A DNA stretch of 64,000 nt from Opitutia bacterium (GTDB taxonomy: Bacteria; Verrucomicrobiota; Verrucomicrobiia; Opitutales; Opitutaceae), in the NCBI GenBank assembly GCA_016187925.1, contig JACPIS010000036.1, positions 1 to 64,000 on the forward strand, given 5' to 3'. A model generated the notes under the pieces. That model saw nothing but the letters and a program-made list of their open reading frames with translations. It had not been told where the DNA came from and ran no database searches. The first letter of the stretch is position 1; the number at the start of each line of letters is the position of its first letter. A program made the position numbers and the translations under genes. Of the stretch, positions 7,496 through 16,943 are shown in pieces.

Positions 7496-9427
7496 ATGAG
7501 CATTGCCGACACCGTCCGGCTGCACAGCGAGGTCGACACCCCGCGCCCGCTCCGCGCCACCCATGGCCGCATCAAGCTGACCGGCTGGTGCCTCGACGAG
7601 GACCAGGCCGCCCCGCCGGCCGTGCGCCTGTCCGTCGGCGGCGCGGTGCTCGCCGCCCAGCCATCGTCCACCGAGCGCGCCGATGTGCGCGCGCGTTTCC
7701 CCAAACATCCGGCCGCGGCCCGCTGCGGCTTCGTCATCGAGGGAACCGTGCCGGCCGGCGTGCATCTGGCGCAGGCGGAAGCCCGGACCGCCGGCGGCGT
7801 CTGGCAGATTTTCAAGCGCTTCACCGTCGCCGCGGAGGCGGTGCCGTTCACCACGACACTCGAAACACCCGCCGCGACCGGCACGGTCCGCTCCCGGGTG
7901 CTGGTGACCGGCTGGGCGGTGCATCCAAACCAGCCGATCAAGGCACTGACGCTGCGCTACGGTCATCAGGAAATCCCCGCCGATCCAGGCCGGCCCCGGC
8001 CCGATCTGGCACAACTCTTCCCCGGCGCTCCGCAGGCCGCCAGCGCAGGCTTCACCGGCCGGACCATTCTCTCCGCCGGCCGCGGCCTGCTGCGGATCAA
8101 GGCCCGGCTCGCCGACGGTTCGGTGGCGCTCGCCCGCACCGGACTGGAAGTCAACATCGCCACGGATGAAAACTACGGCCCGGAGTTCGACTGGAGCGCG
8201 CCCCGCATTCCCTTGCCGACCCCGGCAGCCCGGCCCGCCGAACCGCTGCCCCGCGCCGCGCGTCCGCTGAACACGCTCTTCATTCTGCACGGCAGCTTCG
8301 CCGCGAACAGCGCCCTGCACGTGGCGGCGCTGGCCAACGAGCTCGCCGCCGCCGGCCACGATTGCGCGGTCGCCGTCCCGCATGATCCGGAGACGCTCGC
8401 GCATTATGTGCAGCCCCGGTTCCGCGGCCTGACTTTCGCCGCCGCCGGGCAAAGCACCGGCTTCGCCAACGGCCGCGGCCCGGACATCATCCACGCCTGG
8501 ACGACGCGCGAAAACGTCCGCCGCCTGACCGAGACGCTGCGGGCGCGGCACCACTCGCGCGTGATCGTCCATCTGGAAGACAACGAGCCGCAACTGCTCG
8601 CGCTCACCCTTGGCCGCAGCATGGCCGAGCTAGAACAGCTGCCCGCCGCGCAGCTCGATGCGTTGGTGCCGCCCGACCTTTCCCATCCGCTCCGCAGCCG
8701 CGAGTTCCTGACCCGGGCCGACGGCGTGACGGTCATCCTCGACCGCCTGCGCGAATTCGTGCCGGCGGACAAGCCCACCACTACGCTCTGGCCCGCGGCG
8801 GACGCCCGCTATTTTTTTCCGCGGGAAAAGCCGCAAGAGTTCCGGCGCATCCTCGATACTGCGCCCGGCACGACCACGCTCTTCTACCATGGCAACGCGC
8901 ACACCGCCAATGCCGCCGAGATGCGCGAGCTCTACCTCGCGGTGGCCCGGCTCAACGAGGCCGGCGAGTCCGTGACGCTGATCCGCACCGGCCGTGACCA
9001 GGTGGACTTCCTCGGCAACGAGGCCGCGCGCGTCCGGCCGCATGTGCTCGAGCTGGGGCAGATCCTGCACCATCACCACCTGCCGCCGCTCATGGCGCTG
9101 GCGGACATTTTCGTGCAACCGGGCGGCCCCGACGCCTTCAACGACTATCGCTTCCCCTCCAAGCTGCCGGAGTTCTTCGCGCTCGGCCGGCCGGTGATCC
9201 TGCCGCGCACGAACCTCGGCACGGCCCTGCACCACGGCGTCGACGCCTACGTGCTCGAGCGGGCGGACGCCGCGGGGATAGCCGGCGCCGTCACCGCGCT
9301 GCGCCGGGATCGCGCGCTCGCCGAACGCCTGGGCGCGGGGGCCGCCGCCTTCGCCACGAAGCGCTTCAGCTGGCGGCGCAGTGCGGCGGCACTGGCCGCC
9401 TTCTACCAGTCTTTGTTACCGGCCTGA
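7496..9427 (+). CDS. GT4-like glycosyltransferase with two N-terminal R modules
   Basis: This is a 643-residue protein. Residues about 20-112 and 128-222 are two beta-rich modules; the second shows TGWAVH, RPD, FPG and GF. From about residue 258 there is a GT-B fold typical of GT4: an N-terminal Rossmann start (LFILHG), a helix with HVAALANELAAAGH, and a C-terminal donor half with MALADIFVQPGG and FPSKLPEFFALGRPVI. The canonical E-x7-E of the other GT4 genes here is not obvious, so it belongs to a different GT4 subfamily. No signal peptide is present, so it should act in the cytoplasm on a lipid-linked acceptor. Confidence 0.8.
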   Translation: MSIADTVRLHSEVDTPRPLRATHGRIKLTGWCLDEDQAAPPAVRLSVGGAVLAAQPSSTERADVRARFPKHPAAARCGFVIEGTVPAGVHLAQAEARTAGGVWQIFKRFTVAAEAVPFTTTLETPAATGTVRSRVLVTGWAVHPNQPIKALTLRYGHQEIPADPGRPRPDLAQLFPGAPQAASAGFTGRTILSAGRGLLRIKARLADGSVALARTGLEVNIATDENYGPEFDWSAPRIPLPTPAARPAEPLPRAARPLNTLFILHGSFAANSALHVAALANELAAAGHDCAVAVPHDPETLAHYVQPRFRGLTFAAAGQSTGFANGRGPDIIHAWTTRENVRRLTETLRARHHSRVIVHLEDNEPQLLALTLGRSMAELEQLPAAQLDALVPPDLSHPLRSREFLTRADGVTVILDRLREFVPADKPTTTLWPAADARYFFPREKPQEFRRILDTAPGTTTLFYHGNAHTANAAEMRELYLAVARLNEAGESVTLIRTGRDQVDFLGNEAARVRPHVLELGQILHHHHLPPLMALADIFVQPGGPDAFNDYRFPSKLPEFFALGRPVILPRTNLGTALHHGVDAYVLERADAAGIAGAVTALRRDRALAERLGAGAAAFATKRFSWRRSAAALAAFYQSLLPA

Positions 9428-9436
9428 GGGGGCATT

Positions 9437-10258
9437 ATGAGCTTGTCAGCAGGGTCGCCGCTTTGCCCGTATGCCACCCGGCCAACGCCTATGACGCCCC
9501 CCGCCGCGCCTCCGCTCGAACAGCACAATATCGAAATCCAACGCAACCGTGAGGCGTGGCGGCAAAAGCCCATGTTGCGGGAGATCTATCATGGTTTCTA
9601 CCGCCGGATCGCGACGCGCATCGACCCGCAGGTCCCCGGCCTGGTGGTGGAACTCGGTTCGGGGATGGGTTGCATCAAGGAGGTAATCCCCCGCTGCATC
9701 ACGACCGACCTCTTTCCCAACCCTTGGCTTGACCGCCGGGAAAACTGCTACCAATTGAGCTTTGCCGACAGGGAGGTCTCGCATCTTATTCTTTTCGATG
9801 TGTGGCATCATCTCCGTTATCCCGGCACCGCCTTGCAGGAGTTTCACCGCGTGCTCACCCCCGGCGGCCGCCTGATCCTGTTCGAGCCCGCGGCCAGCTG
9901 GGTCGGCCGGTTCGTCTATCATTTTTTCCACCACGAGCCGGTGGCCGTGCGCGACCCCATCACTTGGGAGGCGCCGCCGGGCTTCTCTGCCGCTGACGCC
10001 GATTACTATGCCGCCCAAGGCTCTGCCACACGCCTGTTTTGGTGGGGCGAAGGCCACACGCGATTGAAAGGCTGGCATCTGCGCGAGGTCCACCCCCTGT
10101 CGTCGTTCGACTATTTCGCCTCGGGCGGCTTCTCCGGTCCCCAGCTGGGCGGCCGTTTCCTCCACACGCTGATGTGTGCCGTCGATTTCGCCACCGCTCC
10201 CTTTCCCAGGATCTTCGCCGCGCGGCTGATGGTCGTGCTCGAGAAGGAGAAGTCCTGA
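9437..10258 (+). CDS. SAM-dependent methyltransferase
   Basis: This 273-residue class I methyltransferase has the SAM loop VVELGSGMG at residues 70-78, a DVWHHL motif at the catalytic strand, and LTPGGRLILFEP, typical of the Methyltransf_11 group. The ATG at 9437 is supported by a good Shine-Dalgarno run (GAGGGGG, 9426-9432), unusual in this locus; a second ATG at 9491 is possible. It is likely to methylate a sugar or a lipid-linked intermediate. Its stop is one base before the next ATG, so translation is probably coupled. Confidence 0.8.
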   Translation: MSLSAGSPLCPYATRPTPMTPPAAPPLEQHNIEIQRNREAWRQKPMLREIYHGFYRRIATRIDPQVPGLVVELGSGMGCIKEVIPRCITTDLFPNPWLDRRENCYQLSFADREVSHLILFDVWHHLRYPGTALQEFHRVLTPGGRLILFEPAASWVGRFVYHFFHHEPVAVRDPITWEAPPGFSAADADYYAAQGSATRLFWWGEGHTRLKGWHLREVHPLSSFDYFASGGFSGPQLGGRFLHTLMCAVDFATAPFPRIFAARLMVVLEKEKS

Positions 10259-10259
10259 C

Positions 10260-11675
10260 ATGTCCGCTCCCACCGAAATCACCGAACAACATCTGGCGAA
10301 GATCCGGGCCTTCTTCGACACCGTGCCCGAGCCCGGCGCGGCGGCCCGTCATTACCGGGCACTGCTGGCGCGGTATTACAATCAGCTCATCCCGGCCGGC
10401 GCCTCGGTGCTCGAGATCGGCTGCGGCAGCGGCGAACTGCTCGCCCACCTGCACGCCCGCCGCAAGGTCGGCGTGGACCTCTCCCCCCGCCAGATCGAGC
10501 TGGCGCGCGCCCGCGTACCCGACGCCGAGTTTCATGTCCAGGCCGGCGAGACGCTGCAGCTCGCAGAGGCTTTCGACTGCATCGTCATCTCCGACACGCT
10601 GAACTTCGCCGCCGATGTCCAGCGGCTGTTCGAGCAGCTCCAGAGCGTCGCCCATGCCGACACGCGGCTGTTCGTCAATTTCCATAATTCCCTCTGGCGG
10701 CCGATTTTCCTCCCGGCCACCTGGCTGGGCCTGAAGAGCCGGCAGCCGCAGAGCAGCTGGCTGGCCGGCTCCGACATCGTGAACCTCATGCAGCTGGCCG
10801 GGTGGAGCCCCGTCAGCCGGCAGGCTCGCGTGCTGCTGCCCGTTCCCCTGCTCGGGCTCGACCTGCTGGTGAACCGCTGGCTCGCCCCGTTGCTCCAGTG
10901 GTTCTGCCTCACCCTCTTCATCGCCGCGCGCCCCGTCCGCGGTGCGGCGCAAAGCCGCCCGTCGGTCTCGGTGATCATCCCCGCGCGCAACGAGGCCGGC
11001 AACATCGCCGCCGCCGTGAGCCGCACGCCCGACATGGGCGCCGGCACCGAGCTCATCTTCGTCGAGGGCCACTCGCGCGACGACACCTGGGAGCAGATCC
11101 AGCGCGTGCAGCGCGAAAATCCCGGGCGCCAGATCAAGATCATGCAGCAGACCGGCAAGGGCAAGGGCGACGCCGTGCGCCTGGGCTTCGCCGCCGCCAC
11201 CGGCGACATCCTCATGATTCTGGACGCCGACCTGACGATGCCGCCCGAGGAGCTGCCGAAGTTCTACGAGGTGCTCGCGAGCGGCCGGGCGGAGTTCGCC
11301 AACGGCGTGCGCCTGGTCTACCCGATGGACAAGGAGGCGATGCAGTTCCTCAATCTCTGCGCCAACAAGACGTTCGGCCTGATCTTCACCTGGCTGCTGG
11401 GCCAGCCGGTCAAGGACACGCTCTGCGGCACCAAGGTCCTCCGCCGCGCGCACTACGAGAAGATCGCCGCCAACCGCGCGCATTTCGGCGACTTCGATCC
11501 CTTCGGCGACTTCGATCTGCTCTTCGGCGCCGCCAAGCTCAACCTCAAGATCGCCGACGTACCGATCCGCTACAAGGAGCGCACCTATGGCACCACCAAC
11601 ATCCAGCGCTGGAAGCACGGCTGGTTGCTCCTGCGCATGGTGATGTTTGCCGCGCGCAAACTGAAGTTCACCTGA
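10260..11675 (+). CDS. Methyltransferase-GT2 fusion, polyprenyl-phosphate-sugar synthase-like
   Basis: This is a 471-residue fusion. Residues 1-220 are a class I methyltransferase (VLEIGCGSGEL at 50-60). Residues about 235-471 are a GT2 of the dolichol/polyprenyl-phosphate sugar synthase group: SVIIPARNEAGNI, a donor loop with TGKGKGDAVR, DADLT near residue 322, and CGTKVLRR. Such enzymes charge polyprenyl phosphate with a sugar for use by GT-C enzymes on the periplasmic side. Several GT-C genes follow, which fits. No C-terminal membrane spans are present, unlike GtrB. A Shine-Dalgarno-like AGGAGA lies at about 10247. Both activities are inferred from family. Confidence 0.8.
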   Translation: MSAPTEITEQHLAKIRAFFDTVPEPGAAARHYRALLARYYNQLIPAGASVLEIGCGSGELLAHLHARRKVGVDLSPRQIELARARVPDAEFHVQAGETLQLAEAFDCIVISDTLNFAADVQRLFEQLQSVAHADTRLFVNFHNSLWRPIFLPATWLGLKSRQPQSSWLAGSDIVNLMQLAGWSPVSRQARVLLPVPLLGLDLLVNRWLAPLLQWFCLTLFIAARPVRGAAQSRPSVSVIIPARNEAGNIAAAVSRTPDMGAGTELIFVEGHSRDDTWEQIQRVQRENPGRQIKIMQQTGKGKGDAVRLGFAAATGDILMILDADLTMPPEELPKFYEVLASGRAEFANGVRLVYPMDKEAMQFLNLCANKTFGLIFTWLLGQPVKDTLCGTKVLRRAHYEKIAANRAHFGDFDPFGDFDLLFGAAKLNLKIADVPIRYKERTYGTTNIQRWKHGWLLLRMVMFAARKLKFT

Positions 11676-11738
11676 CGCGACCCGTCGCCCCGCAGCGATG
11701 CATCCTTCCGTGGGTTATTTCTCCCGCCCCTTGAGCAC

Positions 11739-12644
11739 ATGACCACCCGCCGGCCGCCACGTCTTCTGGTTTCGGGTGGCCGCGGCCGCCTGGCCGCGCT
11801 CATCGCCGAGCATTTCCGCACCGCGGGGCACGAGGTCGCGCTGTATTCCCGGCAACCGGCTCCCGGGTATCACGATCTGGCCAAGCTGATCGGCCCGGAT
11901 GCGCTGTCGGCCGCCACCGCAGTGCTGCATCTCGCCTGGAGCACGCTGCCCGCCACCGCCGAGCAAAATCCCGGCGCGGAGCAGACGCACGATCTGCCGT
12001 TGTTGGAAAAATTGCTGGCGACCCTCGCCGCACTACCCGCCGAACGGCGGCCGCACTTTGTTTTCTTCTCCTCCGGCGGCGCCGTCTATGGCAACGCCCC
12101 CGGCCGGCCCAACGTCGAGAGCGATGCCTGCCATCCCATCGGTCGCTACGGCCAAGCCAAACTCGCCGCCGAAGAAATGATCCGCGCAGCGGCCGCCCGT
12201 CATCAATTGCCCTGCACCATTCTGCGCATTTCAAATCCTTACGGCTACTCCGTGCCGAGCGGCCGCCTGCAGGGCATCATCCCGCACGCCATCCGCGCCG
12301 CCGTCGAAGGCCGGCCGCTGACGCTCTGGGGCGACGGCCAGGCCCGCAAGGACTTCATCCATTACACGGACTTCCTCGCCGCGCTTGAGGCCGTGTTGAC
12401 GCGACGGCTCACGGGCACCTTCAACCTCGGTGCGGGCGAATCGTACCGCGTCGGAGAGATCCTCGCGCTCGTGGAAAAACACACCGGCCGCAAAGTGGCC
12501 ACAACCACCACGCCGGCCGCAGCCTGGGACGTACAGGACAGTCGGCTCGACATCCGCCGCCTGCGCGAGGCCACCGGCTGGAGTCCGCGCATCACTCTCG
12601 ACGAAGGCATCCGGCGCTTCGCCGCCGGCCAATCCGCCCCCTGA
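11739..12644 (+). CDS. NAD-dependent sugar epimerase/dehydratase (extended SDR)
   Basis: This 301-residue extended short-chain dehydrogenase/reductase probably acts on a nucleotide sugar. The nucleotide-binding loop is SGGRGRLA (residues 12-19, a G-x-x-G variant). The catalytic set is SSGGAVYG (about 109-116) with Y137-G-Q-A-K141. RISNPYG and the DFIHYTDF stretch near residue 205 are typical of UDP-hexose 4-epimerases and related dehydratases. The exact substrate cannot be told. It is followed after two bases by the first GT-C gene and would supply an activated sugar for the locus. Confidence 0.85.
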   Translation: MTTRRPPRLLVSGGRGRLAALIAEHFRTAGHEVALYSRQPAPGYHDLAKLIGPDALSAATAVLHLAWSTLPATAEQNPGAEQTHDLPLLEKLLATLAALPAERRPHFVFFSSGGAVYGNAPGRPNVESDACHPIGRYGQAKLAAEEMIRAAAARHQLPCTILRISNPYGYSVPSGRLQGIIPHAIRAAVEGRPLTLWGDGQARKDFIHYTDFLAALEAVLTRRLTGTFNLGAGESYRVGEILALVEKHTGRKVATTTTPAAAWDVQDSRLDIRRLREATGWSPRITLDEGIRRFAAGQSAP

Positions 12645-12646
12645 CC

Positions 12647-14677
12647 ATGCCCGGCACCGATTCATCGCGAACCTCATCCCGGGCGCTCGCCATCATGTTT
12701 GCCCTCGTGGCCGGGCTCGCGCTCCTGCTGCTGGCACAGTCATGGCACGCCTCGCTGCTCGACCGGTACGAGTTCCGCCAGTTGCAGACCGCGCTCAGCA
12801 CCTACTGGATCGCGCAGGAAGGATGGCAACTGGACTATCCCCTGCCGTTGTTCGGGCCACCATGGTCGGCACCGATGGAGTTCCCCGTTTATCAGGTCAT
12901 CGTCGCCACGCTGCACTCGCTCACCGGCCTGCCGCTGGAGCAAACGGGGCGCCTGACCAGCATCCTCATGCTGCTGGCGACGCTGCCCGCGCTCTACGAC
13001 CTGCTCAGCCTCGCCGACCTGAAACCCTCGCGCCGCCTGATCGTGCTCACCGTCGTGCTGACTTCTCCGGTCTACCTGTTCTATGCGCGAACCTTCATGA
13101 TCGAGACCACGGCGCTGTGTTTCTCCGTGTGGTTTCTCGCGCTCCTGCGGCGGTCGTTGGCGAACCCCGCCTGGCCGTGGGTCGCCGCCACGGCCTTGGC
13201 GGGCACCCTCGCCGCCCTGACCAAGATCACCACGTTTCTGGTGTTCGGCATCCCGGCCCTCGCCCTCACCGTGGCCGCCCTGCGCCGGCCGGCCGCGACC
13301 GTGCGCCGCAGTGCGCTCGCCGCGCTGGTGCCCGCGGTCGTGTCGCTCGGACTCGGCTGGTGGTGGGTCAGGCACGCCGACGCCGTCAAGGACTCGAACC
13401 CCTTCACCGGCTTCCTGACCGCACGCGAGCTGCATGGCTGGAATTTCGGCACATGGAACCTGCGCTTCGATGCGTCGTTCTGGATTCACATTCAGGAAAA
13501 CATCGTGGGCTACAACCTCGCCGAGGGCGCCCTCGCCCTCGCTCTGCTGTGCGCGGTCTTCGCTCCGGCGCGAAGCCGCCGCCTCGCCGCCGTGGCGGTG
13601 CTGGGCTTCGCCTCCGGCCCGCTCGTCTTCGCCAATCTCTACCACCTGCACGACTATTATTACGCGGCCAACTCCCTGTTGTTGCTGGCCGCCGCCGGCC
13701 TGATGCTGGCCGCGGCGTGGGACGATCCGCGCCTGCCGCGCGGGACCAACTGGCTGGTGCTGGGGCTGGTCCTCGCCTTCCAACTGCACGCATTCTACCG
13801 GGGTTATCAGTCCCACCACCGCCATCCTGCTCCTCCACCGCCGGAGCTGGCGGCCACCATTCGCAACGCAGTGCCGGCCGACGGTGTCGTGCTCATCTAT
13901 GGCGCGGACTGGAATCCGCTCCTGCCCTATTATTTTCAGCGACGGGCGCTGATGGTGCCTGGCGAGCGTGAAAACGAAACCGCCGTGCTCGAACAGGTGC
14001 TCGCCCGGCTGCCGCCCCGGCGCATCGCCGCGATGGTCATCCATGGCGCCAAGCTCCGCGCCCGGCCGGATTTCATCCGCGAACGCGCGATCCGCTTCGG
14101 GTTCTCCTCCGAGGCCGCCGCCCGCGACAAGGACGACGAGCTCTACCTGCCGGCCGGACAGGCTCCGCTCCGGCCACCGGCACCAGCGATCAGCTTCGCC
14201 GGGGAGTATGGTTTTCCCACGGACCTGAAGACCGACAACCCGACCGGAGCCGCGCTCGCGATCTTCCGGCCGGCCCCGCAAGCGGTGCGCAGCCGCTACG
14301 GCGTGAGTTCCGCCGAGCTGGACGGCCATCCGATTCTCAACGCCCATGCGCCCTCCGAACTGGAATTCCACCCCGCACCGGGCGCGCGCCACCTCCACGC
14401 CGTCGCCGGGCTGCCCGATGGCGCCTTCGCGCCGGGGCGCGACGCGATCACCGACGGCATCACGATCGAGGTTATCGCCGTGACTCCCGGCGCGCGACAG
14501 CTCCTCTACCAACGCCGGCTCGATCCCGCGCGCCAGCCGGGCGACCGCGGACCGCAGACCATCGAATTGGATCTGCCCGCGGGTTTCACGGGCGAACTCA
14601 TCCTGCGCCTCGGCAACGGACCGGCGGGCAATCCCACCAACGACTGGGCTTACTGGGCCTCGGTCGAGATTCGCTGA
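12647..14677 (+). CDS. GT-C membrane glycosyltransferase (GT39-like), EFRQ family, with S module
   Basis: This 676-residue protein has about ten hydrophobic segments in residues 13-395 and a soluble C-terminal half. The first periplasmic loop carries EFRQ (42-45) in EFRQLQTA, followed by PMEFPVYQ, both conserved in the other locus paralogues. After the last span comes the soluble IYGADWNPLLPYY...RRA block and, at about 535-676, one S module (AHAPSE, TDG, RLDP, final DWAYW). GT39/ArnT-type enzymes transfer sugars from polyprenyl phosphate in the periplasm, with acidic residues in the first loop. The S module is probably a periplasmic glycan-binding beta sandwich. It is the only EFRQ member on the plus strand. 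Confidence 0.8.
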   Translation: MPGTDSSRTSSRALAIMFALVAGLALLLLAQSWHASLLDRYEFRQLQTALSTYWIAQEGWQLDYPLPLFGPPWSAPMEFPVYQVIVATLHSLTGLPLEQTGRLTSILMLLATLPALYDLLSLADLKPSRRLIVLTVVLTSPVYLFYARTFMIETTALCFSVWFLALLRRSLANPAWPWVAATALAGTLAALTKITTFLVFGIPALALTVAALRRPAATVRRSALAALVPAVVSLGLGWWWVRHADAVKDSNPFTGFLTARELHGWNFGTWNLRFDASFWIHIQENIVGYNLAEGALALALLCAVFAPARSRRLAAVAVLGFASGPLVFANLYHLHDYYYAANSLLLLAAAGLMLAAAWDDPRLPRGTNWLVLGLVLAFQLHAFYRGYQSHHRHPAPPPPELAATIRNAVPADGVVLIYGADWNPLLPYYFQRRALMVPGERENETAVLEQVLARLPPRRIAAMVIHGAKLRARPDFIRERAIRFGFSSEAAARDKDDELYLPAGQAPLRPPAPAISFAGEYGFPTDLKTDNPTGAALAIFRPAPQAVRSRYGVSSAELDGHPILNAHAPSELEFHPAPGARHLHAVAGLPDGAFAPGRDAITDGITIEVIAVTPGARQLLYQRRLDPARQPGDRGPQTIELDLPAGFTGELILRLGNGPAGNPTNDWAYWASVEIR

Positions 14678-14686
14678 GAACAACCG

Positions 14687-14738
14687 GCCGCGGCGAGGGC
14701 CCCGCGGCTCCGACCTCAGCCACACTGAGCCGGCTCAG
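14687..14738. terminator. Hairpins between convergent genes
   Basis: GCCGCGG (14687-14693) pairs with CCGCGGC (14702-14708). A second perfect palindrome, CTGAGCCGGCTCAG, lies at 14725-14738 and overlaps the minus-strand stop codon. They sit between two convergent membrane-GT genes and could stop transcription from both sides. There is no T-run, so the call is tentative. Confidence 0.35.
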
Positions 14739-16828
14739 TCGATCTGCAGCGGACCCAGCTGGATCCAATCCCGCGTATCCCGGCCCGCCGGGCCCGGGCC
14801 GAAGAAAAGCTCCACCTCGCCCGCCGCCGGCAGGGTGAAAGAAAACTCCAGTGGCCGCAGGTTGCCGCGATCGTCGCGATTGTGCCGCGGGTCGAAAGAG
14901 CGCGTGGCGAGTTTTGTTCTCTGCCCGTCCGGCGTGAGGGAGAACAGGCTCACTTCCACACCATCGGTGGCGTCGCCCTCCTTCAGATCCATGCGGTAGG
15001 CATCGAACGGCATCTGCAGCGAACTGCGCAGCGTGTGCGGGCCGGCCGGGAGCGCGAAGACCAGCCGGGTGGTCGGGTGCGCGCCATACATGGGTTGTCC
15101 GCTGGAGCCGTCCATGGCCGGGCCGAAGGTGGCAAAAAAGCGGACCGGCTGCGGCCGGAGCCCCACGAAAGGCTGCCGCTGCCAGCGGTGCACCGCCGCC
15201 AGCTCGAACCATTTGCCGGCCAGATTGCTCCGCGGCGGCTCGACGCCGGGGGCGAGCGCCACCTCGTGAAAGTTGTTTTCGAGCAAGGCCAGCAGCAGCT
15301 CGGCGCGCCGGGCCTGCGGCACGTAGACGCGCGCATTGTGCCAGACGTAGAGCGGCTCCGGGCCCAGCCCGCGCGCCACCGTCCGGTCGATCAGCCATTG
15401 CGCTCCACCCGGCTGGCCGACGACCACCAAGGCCCCGATCTTGTCCTCGCCCAGCCCGGCGAGCGCCCGCTCCACCCTCGCCGAGTCCCTCGCGATGTCA
15501 TCGCGGATCATGACGGCGCGCCGCTGGGAGTAGTGGGGCGTCATCGAGTTCCAGTCCTGCCCCAGCACCACGATCACATCCCGGGGATTGGTCAGGACGC
15601 GCAACGACGTGGTCAGGCCGTCGCCGCCGGGGCTGACGGCGTTTTGCGGCGGATAATACTGCTCCAAATAGCTCCACATCTGGCCGCCCAAAACGAAACA
15701 GATCGCAAGACCCGCCAGCCACCGCGAGACGGTTGACTCCGCCAGTGCCACCAAGGCCAACCCCATCGCCATCAGCAACAGCAGGGTGTTCGCGACGTAA
15801 TAGTAGCTGTGGTAGGTGTAGAGCACGGGAAAAACGACCAGGGCGGAACCGAAAAATACCAGGCACGCGGTGATCTCCCGCCAGCGACCGCGGCCCGCCA
15901 GGGGCACCAGCAGTCCGCACAGGAGCAGGACCGGCAGCCAGCTGAGTTCATGGCCCACGATGCGGGCCTTGATCGCCCACAGCGCGGGCGAAAACCGCGT
16001 CGCGGTGGTGCCGAGATTGAACTCCCGCAGTCCGGCCGAGGTGAAGGCGATGCCCAGCGGGTTCAGCGACTTGGTGGCGTCGGCGAAATCCAGCCACCAG
16101 AGCGTCGCCGCAAACGGCAGCGCGACCGCGGCGGCCATCCACGCCAGCTCGGTCTTCCATGCCTGCTTCCGGCTCGCCCACAACCGCGTCAGCGCCCACC
16201 ACCCGGCCGGCAGCAGATAGAGCATGAATGTGGTCACCTTGACGAGCCCGGCGCCCACGCCTGCCAGTATCGCCAGCACCAGCCAGCCCTTGCTCCTTTC
16301 GGACACCGCCCGCTCGAACGCCACCCAGAACCACACGCTGCACATCAGCGCCATCGTTTCGATCAGGAAGGCGCGCGTGTAGAAAATGTAGAGCGGACAC
16401 GTCAGCACGACCGCCAGCACCCACCAGCGCCGCGCCGGAGCGACGTTCCAGCGCCGCAGCAGCAGGAACACCGCCGGCAAAGTGAGGTAGAAGCACGCGA
16501 TGCTCACCGCCCGGCCCGCCTTGGTGAGACTCCAGTGCGTCACCTGGCTGACGACCACCACCGTCCACTGGTAGAGCGGAAACTCCATCGGGATCGACCA
16601 CGGCTTGCCCACCACCGGCGTCGGATAAGCGAGCGAGAAATTGTTCTCCGCCTTGATCCAGTAGGCCGACAAGGCGGTCTGCGCCTGCCGGAATTCCCCG
16701 CCCGGCAGGTTCTTGCTCTGCCAGCCGACCTGCACGCCCCAGAAATGAAAGCACAGGCACGCGACAAACACGGCCAGCGCCAGCCGGCCTTCCCAACGCA
16801 AGGGCTCCCGAGGAGCAGCGGATTCCAT
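14735..16828 (-). CDS. GT-C membrane glycosyltransferase, EFRQ family type A, with S module
   Basis: This is a 697-residue polytopic protein. GEFRQAQTALSAYWI is in the first loop and WSIPMEFPLYQW in the next. PLYIFYTRAFLIE follows in a membrane span, then further spans, the soluble GQDWNSMTPHYSQRRA segment, and a C-terminal S module (YGAHPTT, TDGVEV, FDP, DRG, final RDTRDWIQLG). The start is put at ATG 16828; an in-frame TTG lies 12 bases upstream. Its closest relative in the window by motif is the gene at 27636. It should act in the periplasm with a polyprenyl-phosphate sugar donor. It is divergent from the large GT gene at 16944. Confidence 0.8.
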   Translation of the reverse strand: MESAAPREPLRWEGRLALAVFVACLCFHFWGVQVGWQSKNLPGGEFRQAQTALSAYWIKAENNFSLAYPTPVVGKPWSIPMEFPLYQWTVVVVSQVTHWSLTKAGRAVSIACFYLTLPAVFLLLRRWNVAPARRWWVLAVVLTCPLYIFYTRAFLIETMALMCSVWFWVAFERAVSERSKGWLVLAILAGVGAGLVKVTTFMLYLLPAGWWALTRLWASRKQAWKTELAWMAAAVALPFAATLWWLDFADATKSLNPLGIAFTSAGLREFNLGTTATRFSPALWAIKARIVGHELSWLPVLLLCGLLVPLAGRGRWREITACLVFFGSALVVFPVLYTYHSYYYVANTLLLLMAMGLALVALAESTVSRWLAGLAICFVLGGQMWSYLEQYYPPQNAVSPGGDGLTTSLRVLTNPRDVIVVLGQDWNSMTPHYSQRRAVMIRDDIARDSARVERALAGLGEDKIGALVVVGQPGGAQWLIDRTVARGLGPEPLYVWHNARVYVPQARRAELLLALLENNFHEVALAPGVEPPRSNLAGKWFELAAVHRWQRQPFVGLRPQPVRFFATFGPAMDGSSGQPMYGAHPTTRLVFALPAGPHTLRSSLQMPFDAYRMDLKEGDATDGVEVSLFSLTPDGQRTKLATRSFDPRHNRDDRGNLRPLEFSFTLPAAGEVELFFGPGPAGRDTRDWIQLGPLQID

Positions 16829-16943
16829 CGCGACAGGCAATGAAATCGCCCCGCGCCTGCCAACCCGATTGTGCGCGCTCCCGGACGGTCGGAACAGGCT
16901 TTACTCCCCCGTCACCGCCCGGACTTAATGCGGACTCATTCGC
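16829..16943. promoter_or_regulatory. Divergent intergenic region
   Basis: These 115 bases separate two divergent genes and must carry start signals if both are transcribed from here. I see no convincing hexamer pair; TTAATG at 16925-16930 is a weak -10 candidate for the plus gene. Confidence 0.3.

Noticed and set aside
12740-14725. Long antisense frame opposite the 12647 gene
   Set aside because: The plus strand has the full GT-C motifs and membrane spans; the antisense translation is rich in R, G, Q and E with no recognisable fold.
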